NCBI GenBank assembly: GCA_019054805.1
Contig: JAHQIY010000019.1
Span: 712,001 to 776,000 of the forward strand
DNA length: 64,000 nt
From: Brachionus manjavacas
Taxonomy: Eukaryota; Rotifera; Eurotatoria; Ploima; Brachionidae
Reading direction: 5' to 3'
How positions within the stretch are numbered: the stretch's first letter is position 1; the number at the start of each line of letters is the position of its first letter. Made by a program: the position numbers and the translations under genes. This document shows, one piece after another, positions 22,053 through 34,525 of this stretch. The notes beneath the pieces were generated by a model that saw only the letters and a program-made list of their open reading frames with translations, made no database searches and was not told the origin of the DNA.

Positions 22053-22654
22053 CAAATATAATAATTCAAATTTGATTTAATGATTGAAGTTAGACAGAAA
22101 CTTACATTCAAATGTTAACATTTTTTATAATTTCATATTTATTGAATTATATAACTACTTCTCTGCTTCGATGCCATCTTTGTTCTTGAAAAAAGATCAA
22201 AGAGCTATCAATGCATTCTTCATTGAAGTAGTTGAATGTTTTTTATGAAAAATTAAGTGGTACATACTTCTTTAATAAATTTTTTAGTTTATTAATTTGG
22301 TTCTACTTTGATTTAAAACAATTATTTATACATGTTAAATTTAAAATAGAAACAAGTTTTTTTCAATTAACTTTAATTTGTGAATTTGGAAATTATTTGA
22401 AATTAAAATTGAAATTAAAATTGAAATTCAAAATTCATTAGAGAGACATCTTTTTTAGGTTCTTATTTTTATATTTTAAATTTATTATAAAAACAAATTT
22501 TAAATGCCTAGGACCATATCACGTTGAATGCACCGGTTCTCGTCCGATCACCGAAGTTAAGCAACGTCGAGCCCAGTTAGTACTTGGATGGGTGACCGCC
22601 TGGGAATACTGGGTGTTCTAGGTATCATATTTTTTGTTTTAAATAAGATAGAAT
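22053..22654. repeat. Right arm of the 602-bp inverted repeat containing a 5S rRNA gene
   Basis: Mirror image of 19978-20579. The inner end diverges around 22053 (TTTACAAATATAATAATTC against GAAATATAATAATTTAAATT in the left arm) and the outer end around 22654. The repeated 69-codon frame has no known motif and a low-complexity Leu/Lys tail, so I do not treat it as a gene. Confidence 0.9.
22506..22624 (+). rRNA. 5S rRNA gene, copy 2
   Basis: 119-nt 5S gene identical to the copy at 20008-20126 but in opposite orientation, so the two genes point away from each other. It has the same internal promoter boxes and T-run terminator (ATCATATTTTTTG). Confidence 0.95.
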
Positions 22655-23295
22655 TTCATGTTTTATTTCATTTATTTTAAATGGACTTAAATATTAAAAC
22701 TGATAATATAATCAAACTCCAGTGTCAAAGTTAATCATATTACTTTACTCATGCCAACTTGCATTTTGAGCTTACAAAAGAGAAAGTCGAAAATTACATT
22801 TTAATAAAATCTAATCTGGTAGATCACGAAAAAAAAAATTTTTATCTTTTAATTTTTACTAAGATTTTATTTTTGTCATCAAAAATTATATTTTGTTAGT
22901 ATTTTTTATTTATTTTATCGTACTAAATTTTAATTTTTGTCATTTGAATATTATTTTGTCATTGAAAAATAATTTTTTTGTCTAAATTTAATAAATTAGT
23001 CACTTTTTTATTAATAAATGTGTCAGTAAAAAATTATTTGGTATGTCTAAAAATATTTTTTTTGTCAGTAAGAAAAAAAAATTAAATAATTAAATAAAAC
23101 AAATCTAGTTCAAGAATTAGATACAATATCTTGAAAAATTTTGTCAAAAAATTAGAAAAAAAAATTAAAGAAAATTTGAATTTTATTTTTACATATAAAA
23201 GTTCTAAATTTTAGACAAAGCATCATAACTATGTAATCAATTAATACTTTTAAATTTTTTATATAATAATTTGCTTTTGCATTCTTGACTTTAAT
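22655..23295. other. AT-rich spacer
   Basis: Nothing recognisable; several runs of TTTTGTCA-type words give it a weakly repetitive texture. Confidence 0.35.
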
Positions 23296-23412
23296 TTACA
23301 AACTTTTCCAATCACTCTGTTTTTGAGCAAAAGTCTTACCACTCTTTGTGACTTTATTTTGCAATTTTTTTGCAACCAGATTAATCTACAAACAATTAAA
23401 TGGGATTTTTTT
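23296..23412 (-). pseudogene. Decayed partial duplicate of the PNKP phosphatase exon
   Basis: The string GAGCAAAAGTCTTACCACTC (about 23324) and the following TTTTTTTGCAACCAG...AATCTAC match PNKP positions 24990-25122 (GAGCAAAAGTCTTGCCACTC...). There is an internal loss of roughly 25 bp and scattered substitutions. The copied segment covers the code around the phosphatase motif, and the missing piece includes part of DIDGT. It lies about 500 bp downstream of the parent gene, in the same orientation. Confidence 0.8.
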
Positions 23413-23908
23413 CATTATTTATTATTTGTAAATTTTAGTTGTTTATTTTCAAATAACTTTTGAACTAAAAGTAAAAAAAAAATGGTTTTGAACTCATTTT
23501 AATCAATAAATAGTGTTCTTTAAAATAAATTATTAAATATTTAGTATCCTTATTGGCAAAGGTGTTCTAGAAAGAATTTTTTAATTACACAAAAATATAC
23601 ATCTTTTCGTGAAAGTTATTTTTCGGTATTAAATTTTAATTTCTGATTTTTTAAATTTAAATACACATATTTTAAGGCTAAATACCAAATTAAAATCAAA
23701 AATTAATTTGAAGCAATTTTAATATTAATTAACGAAAAAAAATAAATTCGCCAATATCGACAATAAATTAAAAATTTTTTTTGAATAAAAAATTAAGATT
23801 TTATATAAGACTATTTATATTTAATTAAACGCCAATTGATTATTTTAAAATTTACAAAATTTTTTCATAATTTTTTTTGAACATATTGTAAAAAAAAAGT
23901 AGAAAAAA

Positions 23909-25265
23909 TTAATTAGTCCACTGTTTGAAAATTTTCTCATGCTGTTCGTCATCAAAAATAGGCACAAAGTCAATTTTCAAAACTTCTTTAAAGCCTTCTT
24001 TGACGTCTGGCTCCTGCATTTGGCTCTTGAACATATTGTATCCAACATCTGGTATGCGTCTCACTTTGCCTAGAGTGCAATTTTGTCTTACGTAATTCAA
24101 ATGATGACACAACTCAATTGGAGTATTCAACACAAAACAACGAATTTGACTTACATTCATCCGCTTGGCTAAAGATATGTAATCAGCACGAATTTTTTTA
24201 GACGGATTCGTGTTGTCCACACAGACACTTTTTCCTTCTTTTAAAGCAGCCTCTGCTGCCTTCAAGCACTTTTCCTGAGTCTGCAAAGTGTCCCTATTCA
24301 CATGGACATATTTTTTGTCTTTTAAGTAGCGTCTATAGAAGGTGCTTTTGCCACTTGCCGGCGGACCAAACATCATCACTATCTCCTGTACCTGGTCAAA
24401 ATAAAATTTAACAAATTAATTTTTGTTTTGTTTTTTTATCTACTGTGCTATGGTATTCTTTATCCTGACTTGAATTTTGGTATTTTTTTATCACTTCCAC
24501 AGGGTCCACTGAACCCCACTCAAACTTGACTGGTCTGTGCGCCAAAAAAAATTCTTCAGGTGTATAAAACTCTTTAAAGAGAAAATGAGAAATTGTTTTA
24601 TTTAAAATTTTATTTCCTTTACTCAAATTGCAGTTGGCAGCGAACATTCTGTCTCCACAAGAAAAGTCTTTAGAGCGTCCGGGAGCCCAATTTTTGGGCC
24701 TACCGGCCGCATCGCCACAATAAAACGACTCATCCATGTCGACCTCTTCCAGTTTGTTGCAATTTTTCTCGAAAAACTTCCACATCTCCACCGAGGGCTT
24801 TCTGAAATGGTTCTCGCCAGTGGCGATCAAAATAAACACTGGTATGTCCAATTCTCTTATCATAGCCTCAAATTTAGTCTTTAACTGTGCCGGTTTTGTT
24901 TTTCCTTTCTCGATGCCGGCCTGGTTGGTTATGAACACAATGCGGAATCCCCGGTCATTTAGGTCCTTTAGTTTTTGCGGCACACACTTGTCAAACCATT
25001 TCCAATCAGTTGAATTCTGAGCAAAAGTCTTGCCACTCTTTGTGACTATTATTGTGCCATCTATGTCAAATGAGGCGATTTTTTTGCAACCAGGTAAATC
25101 TGCAGACAAGTAAATGAGAGGTTTTAAATTTTTGGCGCCTTTTTCTCCTTCCTCGCGCCATTCAAGGCCGAATTTGAGAGCAGACTCGGTCTTGTTGCGC
25201 TTCGAGCTGGACTCGTCATCTGTCGAGTCCTGGTGCTCAGCATTCTTTCTTTTCTTTGGTGCCAT
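23909..25265 (-). CDS. PNKP: Polynucleotide kinase 3'-phosphatase (PNKP), 3 exons
   Basis: Exons 25265-24623, 24571-24444 and 24391-23909 give 417 residues; introns are 51 and 52 bp. The N-terminus is a short basic, Ser-rich segment (MAPKKRKNAEH) with no FHA domain, as in some invertebrate PNKPs. The phosphatase domain has the HAD motif FDIDGTI, then FITNQAGI, RKPSVEMW, YCGDAAGR and KDFSCGDRMFA. The kinase domain has the P-loop GPPASGKST and VDNTNPS. The enzyme restores 5'-phosphate and 3'-hydroxyl ends during strand-break repair in the nucleus and mitochondria. The 51-bp intron is a multiple of three and, if retained, adds 17 residues without a stop. The frame is open upstream to a Met at 25355, giving a possible 30-residue extension; I chose 25265 because MAPKKRK looks like a natural start. 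Confidence 0.93.
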
Positions 25266-27445
25266 ATTTGTTCTTTGTCTACCAACTTGTGTTCGATTTT
25301 TTATACCAAGAAAAATACATGTGAAAACATGAAAATTTTTGTTTCTAAGTTTCATGAATTAAATTAATCTAAAGCAAATGATAAAATAGTATTGCTCCGA
25401 TTTTGAAGTATATCGAAATTCATAATTTCTAATTTAATTTGCGTTTATTAGAAATTAGAATTTTTTTTTTAATTTAGAAAATTTAGTAAATTTTTATGCT
25501 CGTAATAAAATGCCTGGCATCGAGCTATTCAATCGAAGATGGAATATTGGTAAGCTAAATTTTTACTTTTTTATTTCTTCCTGATTTCTTGATTAACTTT
25601 ATTTATTCTCAACAAAAAAATATCCGAAATTAAAAGCAAAAAAATTTAGTTCCCTTTTTTTTCAACATGACGTAATCTAGAAAATTTCTTTTTAATTATT
25701 TATTGAGGTTAATTTCTGAAAAAAAGATAAACTATTTAAAAAATGTAATTTTTTAGATAAAAATTTATTAGATAAATTTTAATTTTAGATATCAGGAGAT
25801 GAGTTTTGGAAAAAAACGTTTGTTTAATTATTTATTTGAATAAATGAAGCAATTTTTTGAAATTTAATTGGAAATTTTTTTTCTTATTTTTAGACACGAT
25901 TTTATATTTGAATAAAAAAAATTATGAATATAATAGGAGTTTATTATGTGGCACAGAAAAGGACACACGCTACGGGAATATATTTTATTAAACTTTGTTT
26001 AAGCTTGATTTGACTTTATATTTTAAAAAATAAAAAATTCTCATACCATTAATAATTATGTCATGAATGATTGAAGTTTATGATCAATAATTATTATAAT
26101 ATTTATTTTTTAAATAATTCTAAATTTTAAAATTCCAGTTCATCTAAGAAATTTTATTCATGTAAAATTAAGTAATTTGACGTAAAAGATAAAATTTTCG
26201 TGAAATTACTGAGAATCTCGTTTAGGTTGAAAGTAAAAATTCAATAAAAATATTCTCTCATTTAAAATGACAGAAAGAGAAAATCCTAGTTTAATTTTAA
26301 TAAAAAAAATTCTTACCAAATATGTAGCTTATTTTTTATATGACTAAATGTCTGTCATAATTTTCAATTATATTTTACTTTTAAGATAACTTGTAAACAT
26401 ACCTGATTTTTCAGAATTTTAGATTATGTAATAGCAAAAAATAGTAGAAGGAATGTGAAAATCACACCTTTTATTTTCTAATTTTATGTATAAAAAATTA
26501 TAAAAAAAAATAAGGTAAAATAAAGCGACCGTTTGCTCACAAGATTATCGCCGATTTGATAAAAAAATTTTAAAATTTTTTTTGAAGGTTTTATAAATAA
26601 TAATATATATCAATCGATAGCACTGAATTTAGCAGTACATCCAGTTTACCTTTAAGAATATTTTTTCTTAAAGAGTACTCAATTTTACATTAGAAACAGA
26701 AAAATCTAGCAGGACTCCCGATCCTTTTTCGAATAACAGAGAGTCAAAGACAATCAACTTCCAAAAAAAAAATTTTTTTTTTAATTTTTTTATTTAATCA
26801 AGTTTCTAGGAACAATTAAATGGCATCATTAATCCATCTTTTTTTACTTAAAGTATTTATTTAATTAGCAATAAAATTTTTTAAACAATTATTAATTTAT
26901 TAATGTATTATTTTAACTAATAAATAACACAAAAAGAATAATAACTTTCTCAATCTTGATATTTTCTAAAGATATCATAGCCTTGCCTCTGCGAGACCCC
27001 CTCTATCTAATGCAATTATCCCAAATAGGTTAAATTGGATTTCTAATTAATAATTGTTAATAATAGCTAAACTCTATTTCAAATTTTTTTTATTCAAATA
27101 AAAAATTATATATAATAATATAATAATTACATTTTGTATTAAAAATTTTAGCGTAAATTTTAGTTAGTATAAAATTTCATCTAAAATACTATCTAATATG
27201 TGACCAGGCCTGATTACCTATTACGCGAGCAGTAAGCATTTGATTAAAAAAAATGGTCACATAAATTGAAAGTTAGCGACATATCAAATTTTTAAGCAAT
27301 AATTTTGAAAAATAAAATAATTTAAACCTGCGTTTAAATTTCAAAAATTAATGAGTCATAACAAGTATCAAGATAAAAAACATGAATATTCAGGAAAGTG
27401 AAGAATAATTTTTTTTTCCAAATGGGAAAGGGATTAAGGTTATAC
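25266..27445. other. AT-rich spacer
   Basis: About 2.2 kb with no exon that I can support. Near 27190-27270 there are GTGACCA/GGTCACAT words like the subterminal motifs of the local MITEs, and a matching GGTCACATTTTGCC...AGACCC at 27891-27913. So a further old MITE may span about 27190-27913, with the 27446-27779 element inside it. Confidence 0.35.
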
Positions 27446-27779
27446 CAGAGTTGTTTAAGAGTCCGAGTCCGGACTTTTTTTTGTTTTTTATTTTTTCAAA
27501 AGTAATGTGTTTGACATAAAAGATGAGAGAGATTTAAATGAGTTATACTCATGCAAGTTTAGATTTAACTGGTTGAATATGCATGCGTCTTCACCCAAAA
27601 CCTGGAGATTTTTGTGTTGAATTATTCTTGAACAAAAGCCTAAGTTTCGAAGCAACCAAGATTTGGACAATTATTATTTTAACACAATTTAAGAATTTTC
27701 TAGTAATGATGTTCATCGCAAAAAAAATTGTTAAGTTCTTGGAACTTTTTTTAATGGCTTAGTCTTTTAAAAAACTCTG
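27446..27779. mobile_element. hAT-like MITE, 334 bp
   Basis: Ends read CAGAGTTGTTTAAGAGTC (left) and CAGAGTTTTTTAAAAGAC (right, reverse complement). Flanking octamers GGTTATAC (27438-27445) and GGTTACAC (27780-27787) differ at one position. These ends match those of the 16245-16664 element, so the two belong to one family or related ones. No transposase. Confidence 0.75.
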
Positions 27780-28155
27780 GGTTACACATATCAAAATAAT
27801 ACTAATTTTCTTTCTTGTTCACACATTTTAATAAATTTTTTTAATTTAATTTGCTTTTCAAACTCAATATTTTTTAATTACATATTTGCTGGTCACATTT
27901 TGCCAAAGACCCATTTGAGCTTCAATATTTTTCCAACCATGTTAAATTTGTATCTAAAATTTTCGAAATAAAAATTTTAAATAATTTAGAAAAAAAATAA
28001 TAAAAATTAATAATAATCTTATTTCTTCATTGGAATTTTAATTTACTAATTTTTGATCCTATGATCATGACCAAGAATTTGCCAAAAAAGTCAAATTGTG
28101 CCCATTGTCCCATACAACTCCACACGAGTTTTTTTCATATTTATTTTTGTTCAAG

Positions 28156-31100
28156 GCTCGGATGACTTGTTCTATCCAGGTTTGTTTGAACTAATCGGCC
28201 GCTCATGCTGGTTCATGCCACAACTAGTCTACTACATAAAATTTCAGCAAGAGTTCCAATGCGCCGAAATCGACCTGCTCCACTTGTACTACATCGGCTT
28301 CATGTGTTTAATAATGTGCATAATAATAGTCCAACTAGTAATAGTGGTCATCTCATCACTCGGCACCATAACCAACACCCAGCCGCGCGCCAGAATAAAA
28401 AAGTACCTGTACATGCGCATAGCGCTTGTGTGTGCCGAGATGATCTGGTCATTCATCGGGATAGTCTGGCTGGCCAAGATAAGCTGGGCCGCTTGTTCCA
28501 AACTCATAAATTTCGGCGTGTTCGCCAACATCATCTTTTGCTGGATCGCGTTCGGGTTCATAGTTGTTATTCTGGTAGTGCTGTTCGACCCAATATCGCA
28601 TTTGCCAGAGCATGACGTCACCACTAAACGCCATGTCCTGTACACTCGGCTCAAGAGCCTGTTTTGTTTTTGCTGCTGTGTGAACTCGGGCAATAGCCGC
28701 AATCAGCACTATGAAAATTCATACAGGCAAATAAGCGCCATACTGGAAATGATGTTCCGTGGTGGCAACCTGACACCCTCGGATGTGTTGGCAGGAATAG
28801 TCCTCTTGTCCAACAAAGAAAAGGATCAGTTCAGAAGAGAGGCCAAAATTCAGAAGCAATATCAACTTAATAGACTGGCCAGGCCCGACGAACACCATCT
28901 TGCCAAATGGATGAACATAAACACAGCTGCCTACTTTATCAAATATGCAGTGGCCACTTATTCGTGGCCCTACTACATTTACATGAACAACTTGCGCGGT
29001 TTTAGAGAACTGTGCTGCTTTCAGTGTTGTCTAGCGGACTCGTCAGTGCACGCACTGGACTCTGACGAGTTCGCTAGTGGCTTCATTCGCGGCGACACTA
29101 AATCGCGGCGAAATTGGCGCGCATTTAAATTTTTGTCCAAAGCAAAAGACTGTGATTTGATCTACGCAAATTTTACCAATGACTTGTTTTTTGTGCCCTT
29201 TTGTGTTCTTGTTGATCATTTGAAAAAAACAGTTGTGGTCACTATTCGTGGCACTTTGTCTCTAAGAGATGTGATCACAGACATCACTGCTGAATGTGAG
29301 TACTTTGACATTGATGATCTGAGAAATCAGCCATGCCATGTTGGCATACACAATACAGCTGTGAATATACTGAACGAACTCAAGTCTCTGGGTCTGCTTG
29401 AAAAGGCATTTGAAAAAAATCCGGTAAGTTTTTTATTTTTTATCTCTATTTTTTTTTAAGAGTATGGAATTTTTTTTATTAATGAAAAAAATTTCAAAAA
29501 TTAATAGTGGTAAGAATAATTGCATAAATCTTTAAAAAAAAATTCGATTCAGCTCTTGACTTATTCTTAAAAATAGCTCCTATTTCATTAAGCTTTTTGA
29601 AAATTTTTTTTTAATTGCTCTTCTAATCTAAATTTGAATAGTTTTTATGTTTATTCATTCGAATTTTATTTTAATTTCAATAAATTAAAAATAATTATCA
29701 ACAAAGTTTGAATGATAATTAATAACTATTTTTTTTTCACAAAATTTTGATTAAATTAACACTTAAGAGGATGGTTAAAAAATTAATTATTATTTGAATT
29801 TACAAGATAATAAGAAGTGTAAATCTATTGAACCTATTTACTTGAATTAATTGTTGGATCATGTCGACTCAAGGGGTCAAAATTAGAAAAGGAAATTTTT
29901 GTCGTGATCGAAAAGTTGCTTGACCGCTTTAACATTTTTCAATAATGATCATTTAATAAATATTGTTAATTAGTTTCAACTGAATTTTTTATTTTGATTC
30001 TAATTCACTTTTTTGGCGAAAATTTTCCAGATAAAAATCAGTTTAAAATTGGAAAATAATTTTTTAATTAAAAGAAAAGTAACTAACTTTTGAATGGGTC
30101 ATCTTTTTAAATTCTTGTAATTTTTTTTTTAAAACAGCAATAAAATAATTTTAAAAAAGAAAATTTTCCAAGGATATTTTTATGTAAACCGGTCGATTAA
30201 AGCACTTACTTCCTTTCATTTTCCAAATAAAGTTTATTTTAAAAAATTTTAAACATATTTTTTAACATACGTTTCAAAAAATTTTATTACAGGATAGTTT
30301 AAAAATTATAATATTTTATTTACATTCTGAAAAAGAAAGTAATTATTCTTCTGGAAATATTTTTTCGTGAAAATTAAATTTTTACATTGTAAAAAAGCTT
30401 GAAAAAATGTCAAAATCTTAAAGACTTGCTTAAAAATTTTAATTTTAATTGATAAAATTCCAAAGTCAAAGTTGACTTTGATTTTAAGTCCAGGATGTGT
30501 ATACTTTGAAGTATTTTTACTAATCATGAAATGATTTCATTGCATTCGGTTCAAATTTTTTTTCAAAATAAAATATTATTTTTTCTTTTAAAAAAAATTA
30601 TGCCACTTAACTTATTAAATTAAAAAGATCAATTTAAATTTTCAATTATTAATTTTTATTTTGTATAAATCTCTTCCAATTTAGCGCGAAATTCCGCACA
30701 TAAAAAAATTTCCTTAAAAATATAAAATTGAAAATAAAATGAGTAAAAAATTTAATTTTAATTTAGGACTATGATTTGTTGGTAACCGGTCACTCACTGG
30801 GAGCCGGCACTGCCGTAATCTTAGCCCTCAAATTAAAGGCTCAATATGGAAATGTAAAATGCATAGCCTTTTCGCCTCCAGGTGGTTTGATCTCAACGGC
30901 GCTAGCAGACTACACCAAATCGTTTGTGATGAGCGTGGTCCTAGGTGACGACATTGTGCCACGGCTTTCGCTGCGCTCTGTGCACAACCTAAAAGCTGAT
31001 ATACTCAAAGTGCTGCACGCGTGCAACCTGCCCAAGTACAAAATAGCATGGAAATACTCGGTTGGTTTCATATGGAGTTGCGATGAGGACCAAATAGAGA

Positions 31101-31627
31101 TCGATGATGATCTGGTGTCTGATGATGACCACGAGTCTGACTCTGATCCATTAGTCTGCTCGATAAGCAGTGGTGACAGTTCAAAGATGCTTTTGGACAA
31201 TGTGACACAACAGAGCAAGCTGGTCGAGGTGGCTATTGAAGCAGCCTCTACTGCCAAACAACTCATCACCGATTTGGACCACCAGCACAAAAAAAAAGTC
31301 ACTCTGGAAGTAAAGCAAATGATGAACACTGTGTATGAAACATATCCAGAACTACAACTGCCAGGCAACATTCTTTACATTTATAGAGTAGGTTCTCGTT
31401 CCAGAAAACGATCACAAATCGCCTACATGTGCTCCAAAATAGTCTGTTGTTTGTGCCACACGGGCTCAATGAACCAAATCAATGACAGCCATTTTGATTC
31501 CAGATGGGCGTCAAGAGACGAATTTAGGAAAATTTTAATAACTAACCGCATTTTGATAGATCATTTTCCGAATGCACTCGAGCATAGCCTCAAATATTTT
31601 TATAGCAATCAAACTTTTTTTGCTTGA
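28156..31627 (+). CDS. DAGL: sn1-specific diacylglycerol lipase (DAGL), 5' end missing
   Basis: Exon 28156-29423 joins exon 30767-31627 across a 1343-bp intron to give about 708 residues. The first exon starts at a TTCAAG acceptor and reads GSDDLFYPGLFELIGR, matching the GSDDL start of DAGL after a short first exon that I could not locate. Three further hydrophobic segments complete the four-helix membrane anchor. The lipase part has FFVPFCVLVDHLKKTVVVTI, RGTLSLRD, the nucleophile elbow VTGHSLGAGTA, the catalytic Asp in VVLGDDIVPR, and a plausible catalytic His in LIDHFPNALEHS. An acidic insert (about 31080-31160) sits between Asp and His. DAGL makes 2-arachidonoylglycerol from diacylglycerol at the plasma membrane. 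The human alpha form's long C-terminal tail is absent, so it is nearer the beta form in size. Confidence 0.92.
29424..30766. other. Intron of the DAGL gene
   Basis: Donor CCG|GTAAGT and acceptor TTTAG|GAC. It is A/T-rich and holds no gene; it splits the lipase domain just before the GHSLG elbow. Confidence 0.8.
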
Positions 31628-31705
31628 ACATAATTTTTTTTTCAATAAAAAATAAAATTCATCTAATTTAAAAAGAAAAAACAAATTCTTTTTATTCTTT
31701 TAAAA

Positions 31706-32440
31706 ATGGGTCCCAAGAATTCGCGACAAAAAACAAACCCCAATTATACGGGAAGAAAAATAAACCAAGTGCTGAGAGTGAGGAAAAATGGGAAAAAAAA
31801 GAGCCAAGAGTCGCAAATTTTGGACATTCAAGAATTGAGTATTAGATGCGGACTGAGAGAAGAGGTGATCAGAGATCTGCAGGAAAAGGTGTTCGAGAAG
31901 AATCCCGAGGGAAAATTGTCCAAGACTCAGTTCATAGAGCTCTACTGCAGCCTGAGAACCGAGTCGTTTGATAAATTGATCAAAATATCCGAGTTTATAT
32001 TCAAATCGTTTGACAGAGATAATAATGGAATCATTGACTGCGAAGAGTTTATTGTAAATAAAAAAAATTAAATTTTTTTTTTTTATTTATTAGAATTATT
32101 AGGTGGCCTATACCATGACTACTCGTGGCACTGTTGAAAACAAAATGAGCTTCCTGTTTGACATGTACGACTCTGACAAAAAAGGCTATTTAACTCATGC
32201 GGAAATTTTGAAAGTTATCGAAGCTATGCTCGAATTGCTCGAGGTCGAGAGCAAAAAGCCAAATTCGGCAAATATGGCCGAGGAATGTGTGAGGCTGTTG
32301 GACAAGGCAAATGACGGAATTGTCTCCAAAGGTAAAAATTAAGATTTAAATTTTTTTTTCTAATTTTTATTCAAGAGGAGTTTGTCAATGGGCTAATGTC
32401 GAATTTTTTCCTTAGATCAATAATGAGTCCTTTTAATTAA
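31706..32440 (+). CDS. Neuronal calcium sensor-like EF-hand protein, 3 exons
   Basis: Exons 31706-32053, 32103-32331 and 32376-32440 give 213 residues with introns of 49 and 44 bp. The N-terminus MGPKNSRQ fits N-myristoylation. Region 50-95 is a degenerate first EF-hand (EKNPEGKLSKTQF), as in recoverin/NCS proteins. The second hand DRDNNGIIDCEE and third DSDKKGYLTHAE have canonical calcium ligands. The fourth, DKANDGIVSKEE, lacks the ligand at position 3. The TTRGT-x-E-x-K linker after the second hand is typical of the NCS/KChIP group. It would act as a membrane-attached calcium switch. It starts 79 bp after the DAGL stop on the same strand, but no operon is implied. Exact subfamily not resolved. 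Confidence 0.85.
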
Positions 32441-34525
32441 TTATTTTTTAATGTCCAATTTAAAAATTTTATCATGTAATTTATTTTTATTATTAAATAA
32501 AATATTCTTCTATCAAATAATTAATCAGGTTAAAATTTGGAATTGTTTAATTTCTTTTTAGGAAGTGAATTGAATTATTTTTATCAATAAAAGCCATTAT
32601 CTTTAAATATACGTCCTTTCTAGATACAAAATAATTGTAAACAGCTCTTTTTTTTTTTAATCAGAAATTTAAATCAAATCAACATTTTTTGTTTTATTGA
32701 TTCAAGTGTTTTTGTTTTAGATTAGTAAAATCTACATTTCAGCACTTATTTTTATTTTAATTAAAAAATAAAATTGACTTTCTGTAGGAATAAAAGTATG
32801 CTTAAATTTTTTTTCAAATATTTTGTAAAAGCAAACATTTTTCTTTAAATTTGTGTAAAAAAACAATGAACAATAAAATGAATTAAAATTTTTATTAACT
32901 TTTATTTTGGACAAAAAAAGAAAATAAATTGAATAAAAGATTTTAAGATTGCTGAATTATTTTCTTCTAATCTTTGGCTTAAATTTTGTCAAGAAAAATA
33001 ATACAATTTTTAATTTTAAGCCAAAATTTTTTGAGAAAAAAAAAAATTAGCCCAAATTAGACAATGAAGAATGCATTTGTAAATGACTTGGAGTTTAACT
33101 AAGTGTGAGTGATTGAAATGAATTTCGAAATATTCACTTGATATTTTGAAATTTTCTAAATTACAAAATTAATGTTTTGAAATCAGTTTTTGATTTAACT
33201 CTTATTTCGTATTCAAAATTTCATCGTGATTCACGATTAGGAAATTAAAATTGCATACTTTTCTAATTGCTTTCTGAACAACAAAAAAATTTTCTGCTGT
33301 CTTTTTTTCAATTTATGTACTTAAAGAAATAAAATTTTTGAAAAGTTACAATATTTTTTTAATTATTTTTTTAGACTTTAATGAAATTCCTTAAAAAAAA
33401 AATGATTCTTTTTAAACAGAGTCTTGATAATCTTCAGCTGAAGTATCTCAGTCTTGAATTACTCTTTTAGCTTTCTAGCATTCATGATATACAACCGGAT
33501 TCCAAATAATAATAATAATAATAATAATAATATGAGCTACAACAGGCATTAGCCTGTAGAGCGAGCCTAAGAGTCTCACTATGGTAGCTAAAACGAGTTA
33601 CAAACACTAGATAAATAAACTAAAAATAATAAGTTTTGATTAACTGTAGTTGTTATGACGCTAAAAATAAATAATAATTTAAATAAAATTTAGTATTGTA
33701 TTATCTCTAGAAGCTGAGACTTAAACAAAACCATCAGCTTTGTGTACACAGAATATCTTCGAAAAATGTCAAAATTTTTCAATTAATTTACTTAAAAAAT
33801 GAATTAAAATAAGGTTTTAATTAATTTCTAATTCAAAATTTAACCCAAAATGGCAAGATCTAAAATATTATAGAATTAAATTGGAAAAATTTACCAAAAC
33901 ACAAATTAAACCTTTTTTCAAAAACTTTTTAATTGTATTTTAAAAGCACATTTTTTGATTGAGAAAAAAAATCTAAAATGTAATCAAAATTTTTATTTTA
34001 GAAATAACAAATTAAAGTCAATTTTATTTGAAAATTATTTTTAAATTTATGAAAATAAATTACATCACATTTAGGCAATTAAAGTTCAATTTTTTGTATA
34101 AATAAAAAAGTTCTGGGCTAAAAAGTGATGTCTTTAGAGCCAAAGAGACAGTTAATTTTTTTTCTCCCCGAAAAAAAATAAAAGACAACAAACTTATTAG
34201 TTAAATTTTAAATAAATACATATTTGAATACATGATTCTTTTTCTGAAAAATTTTAATAATTAAATAAATCTATTTTTTAGAAACTTTGGATAAATTTAA
34301 TATAAAAAAAACAAAATAACTAAAATTTTTATTTAGATTAGATAAATCGAAAAATCAAAAAAAAAATCAAAACTAAACTACTGTTTCAGTTGAATTAAAT
34401 TCTGTAAACACACACTATTCTCTTCTATGAATATTAAAATATCTATACTTGTTTTTGCCATAGTTATTCTTCTTTTTTGTATTAACTTATTCAAAAAAAA
34501 TTGATTATTCTTGAATAAAATTTTA
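32441..34525. other. AT-rich spacer with a microsatellite and LINE/SINE tail
   Basis: No gene. At 33498-33531 there is a (TAA)n run of about 11 units. Directly after it comes a G/C-richer stretch (33532-33600) with ACAGGCATTAGCCTGT, an inverted repeat. Read on the minus strand, this stretch ending in (ATT)n looks like the 3' end of a LINE or SINE. Confidence 0.4.

Noticed and set aside
20191..22441. Identical 69-codon frames (MNVFYEKLSGTYFF...) in both arms of the 5S inverted repeat
   Set aside because: The identity comes from the arm duplication itself; the frame is AT-biased with a KLKLKLK low-complexity end and no coding signature.
25266..25355. Upstream Met for PNKP, adding 30 residues (MKLRNKNFHVFTCIFLGIKN...)
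   Set aside because: In frame, but AT-rich and without homology; it could be 5' UTR. Recorded in the PNKP entry as an alternative start.
27488..27670. 60-codon minus-strand frame
   Set aside because: Lies wholly inside the 27446-27779 MITE and has no protein features.
28098..28155. Upstream extension of the DAGL frame starting at a GTG codon
   Set aside because: GTG is not a credible start here. The GSDDL homology begins immediately after a TTCAAG acceptor, so the extension is intron sequence.
33498..33531. (TAA)n run as a possible telomeric or functional repeat
   Set aside because: Simple microsatellite, most likely the tail of a retroelement read from the other strand.
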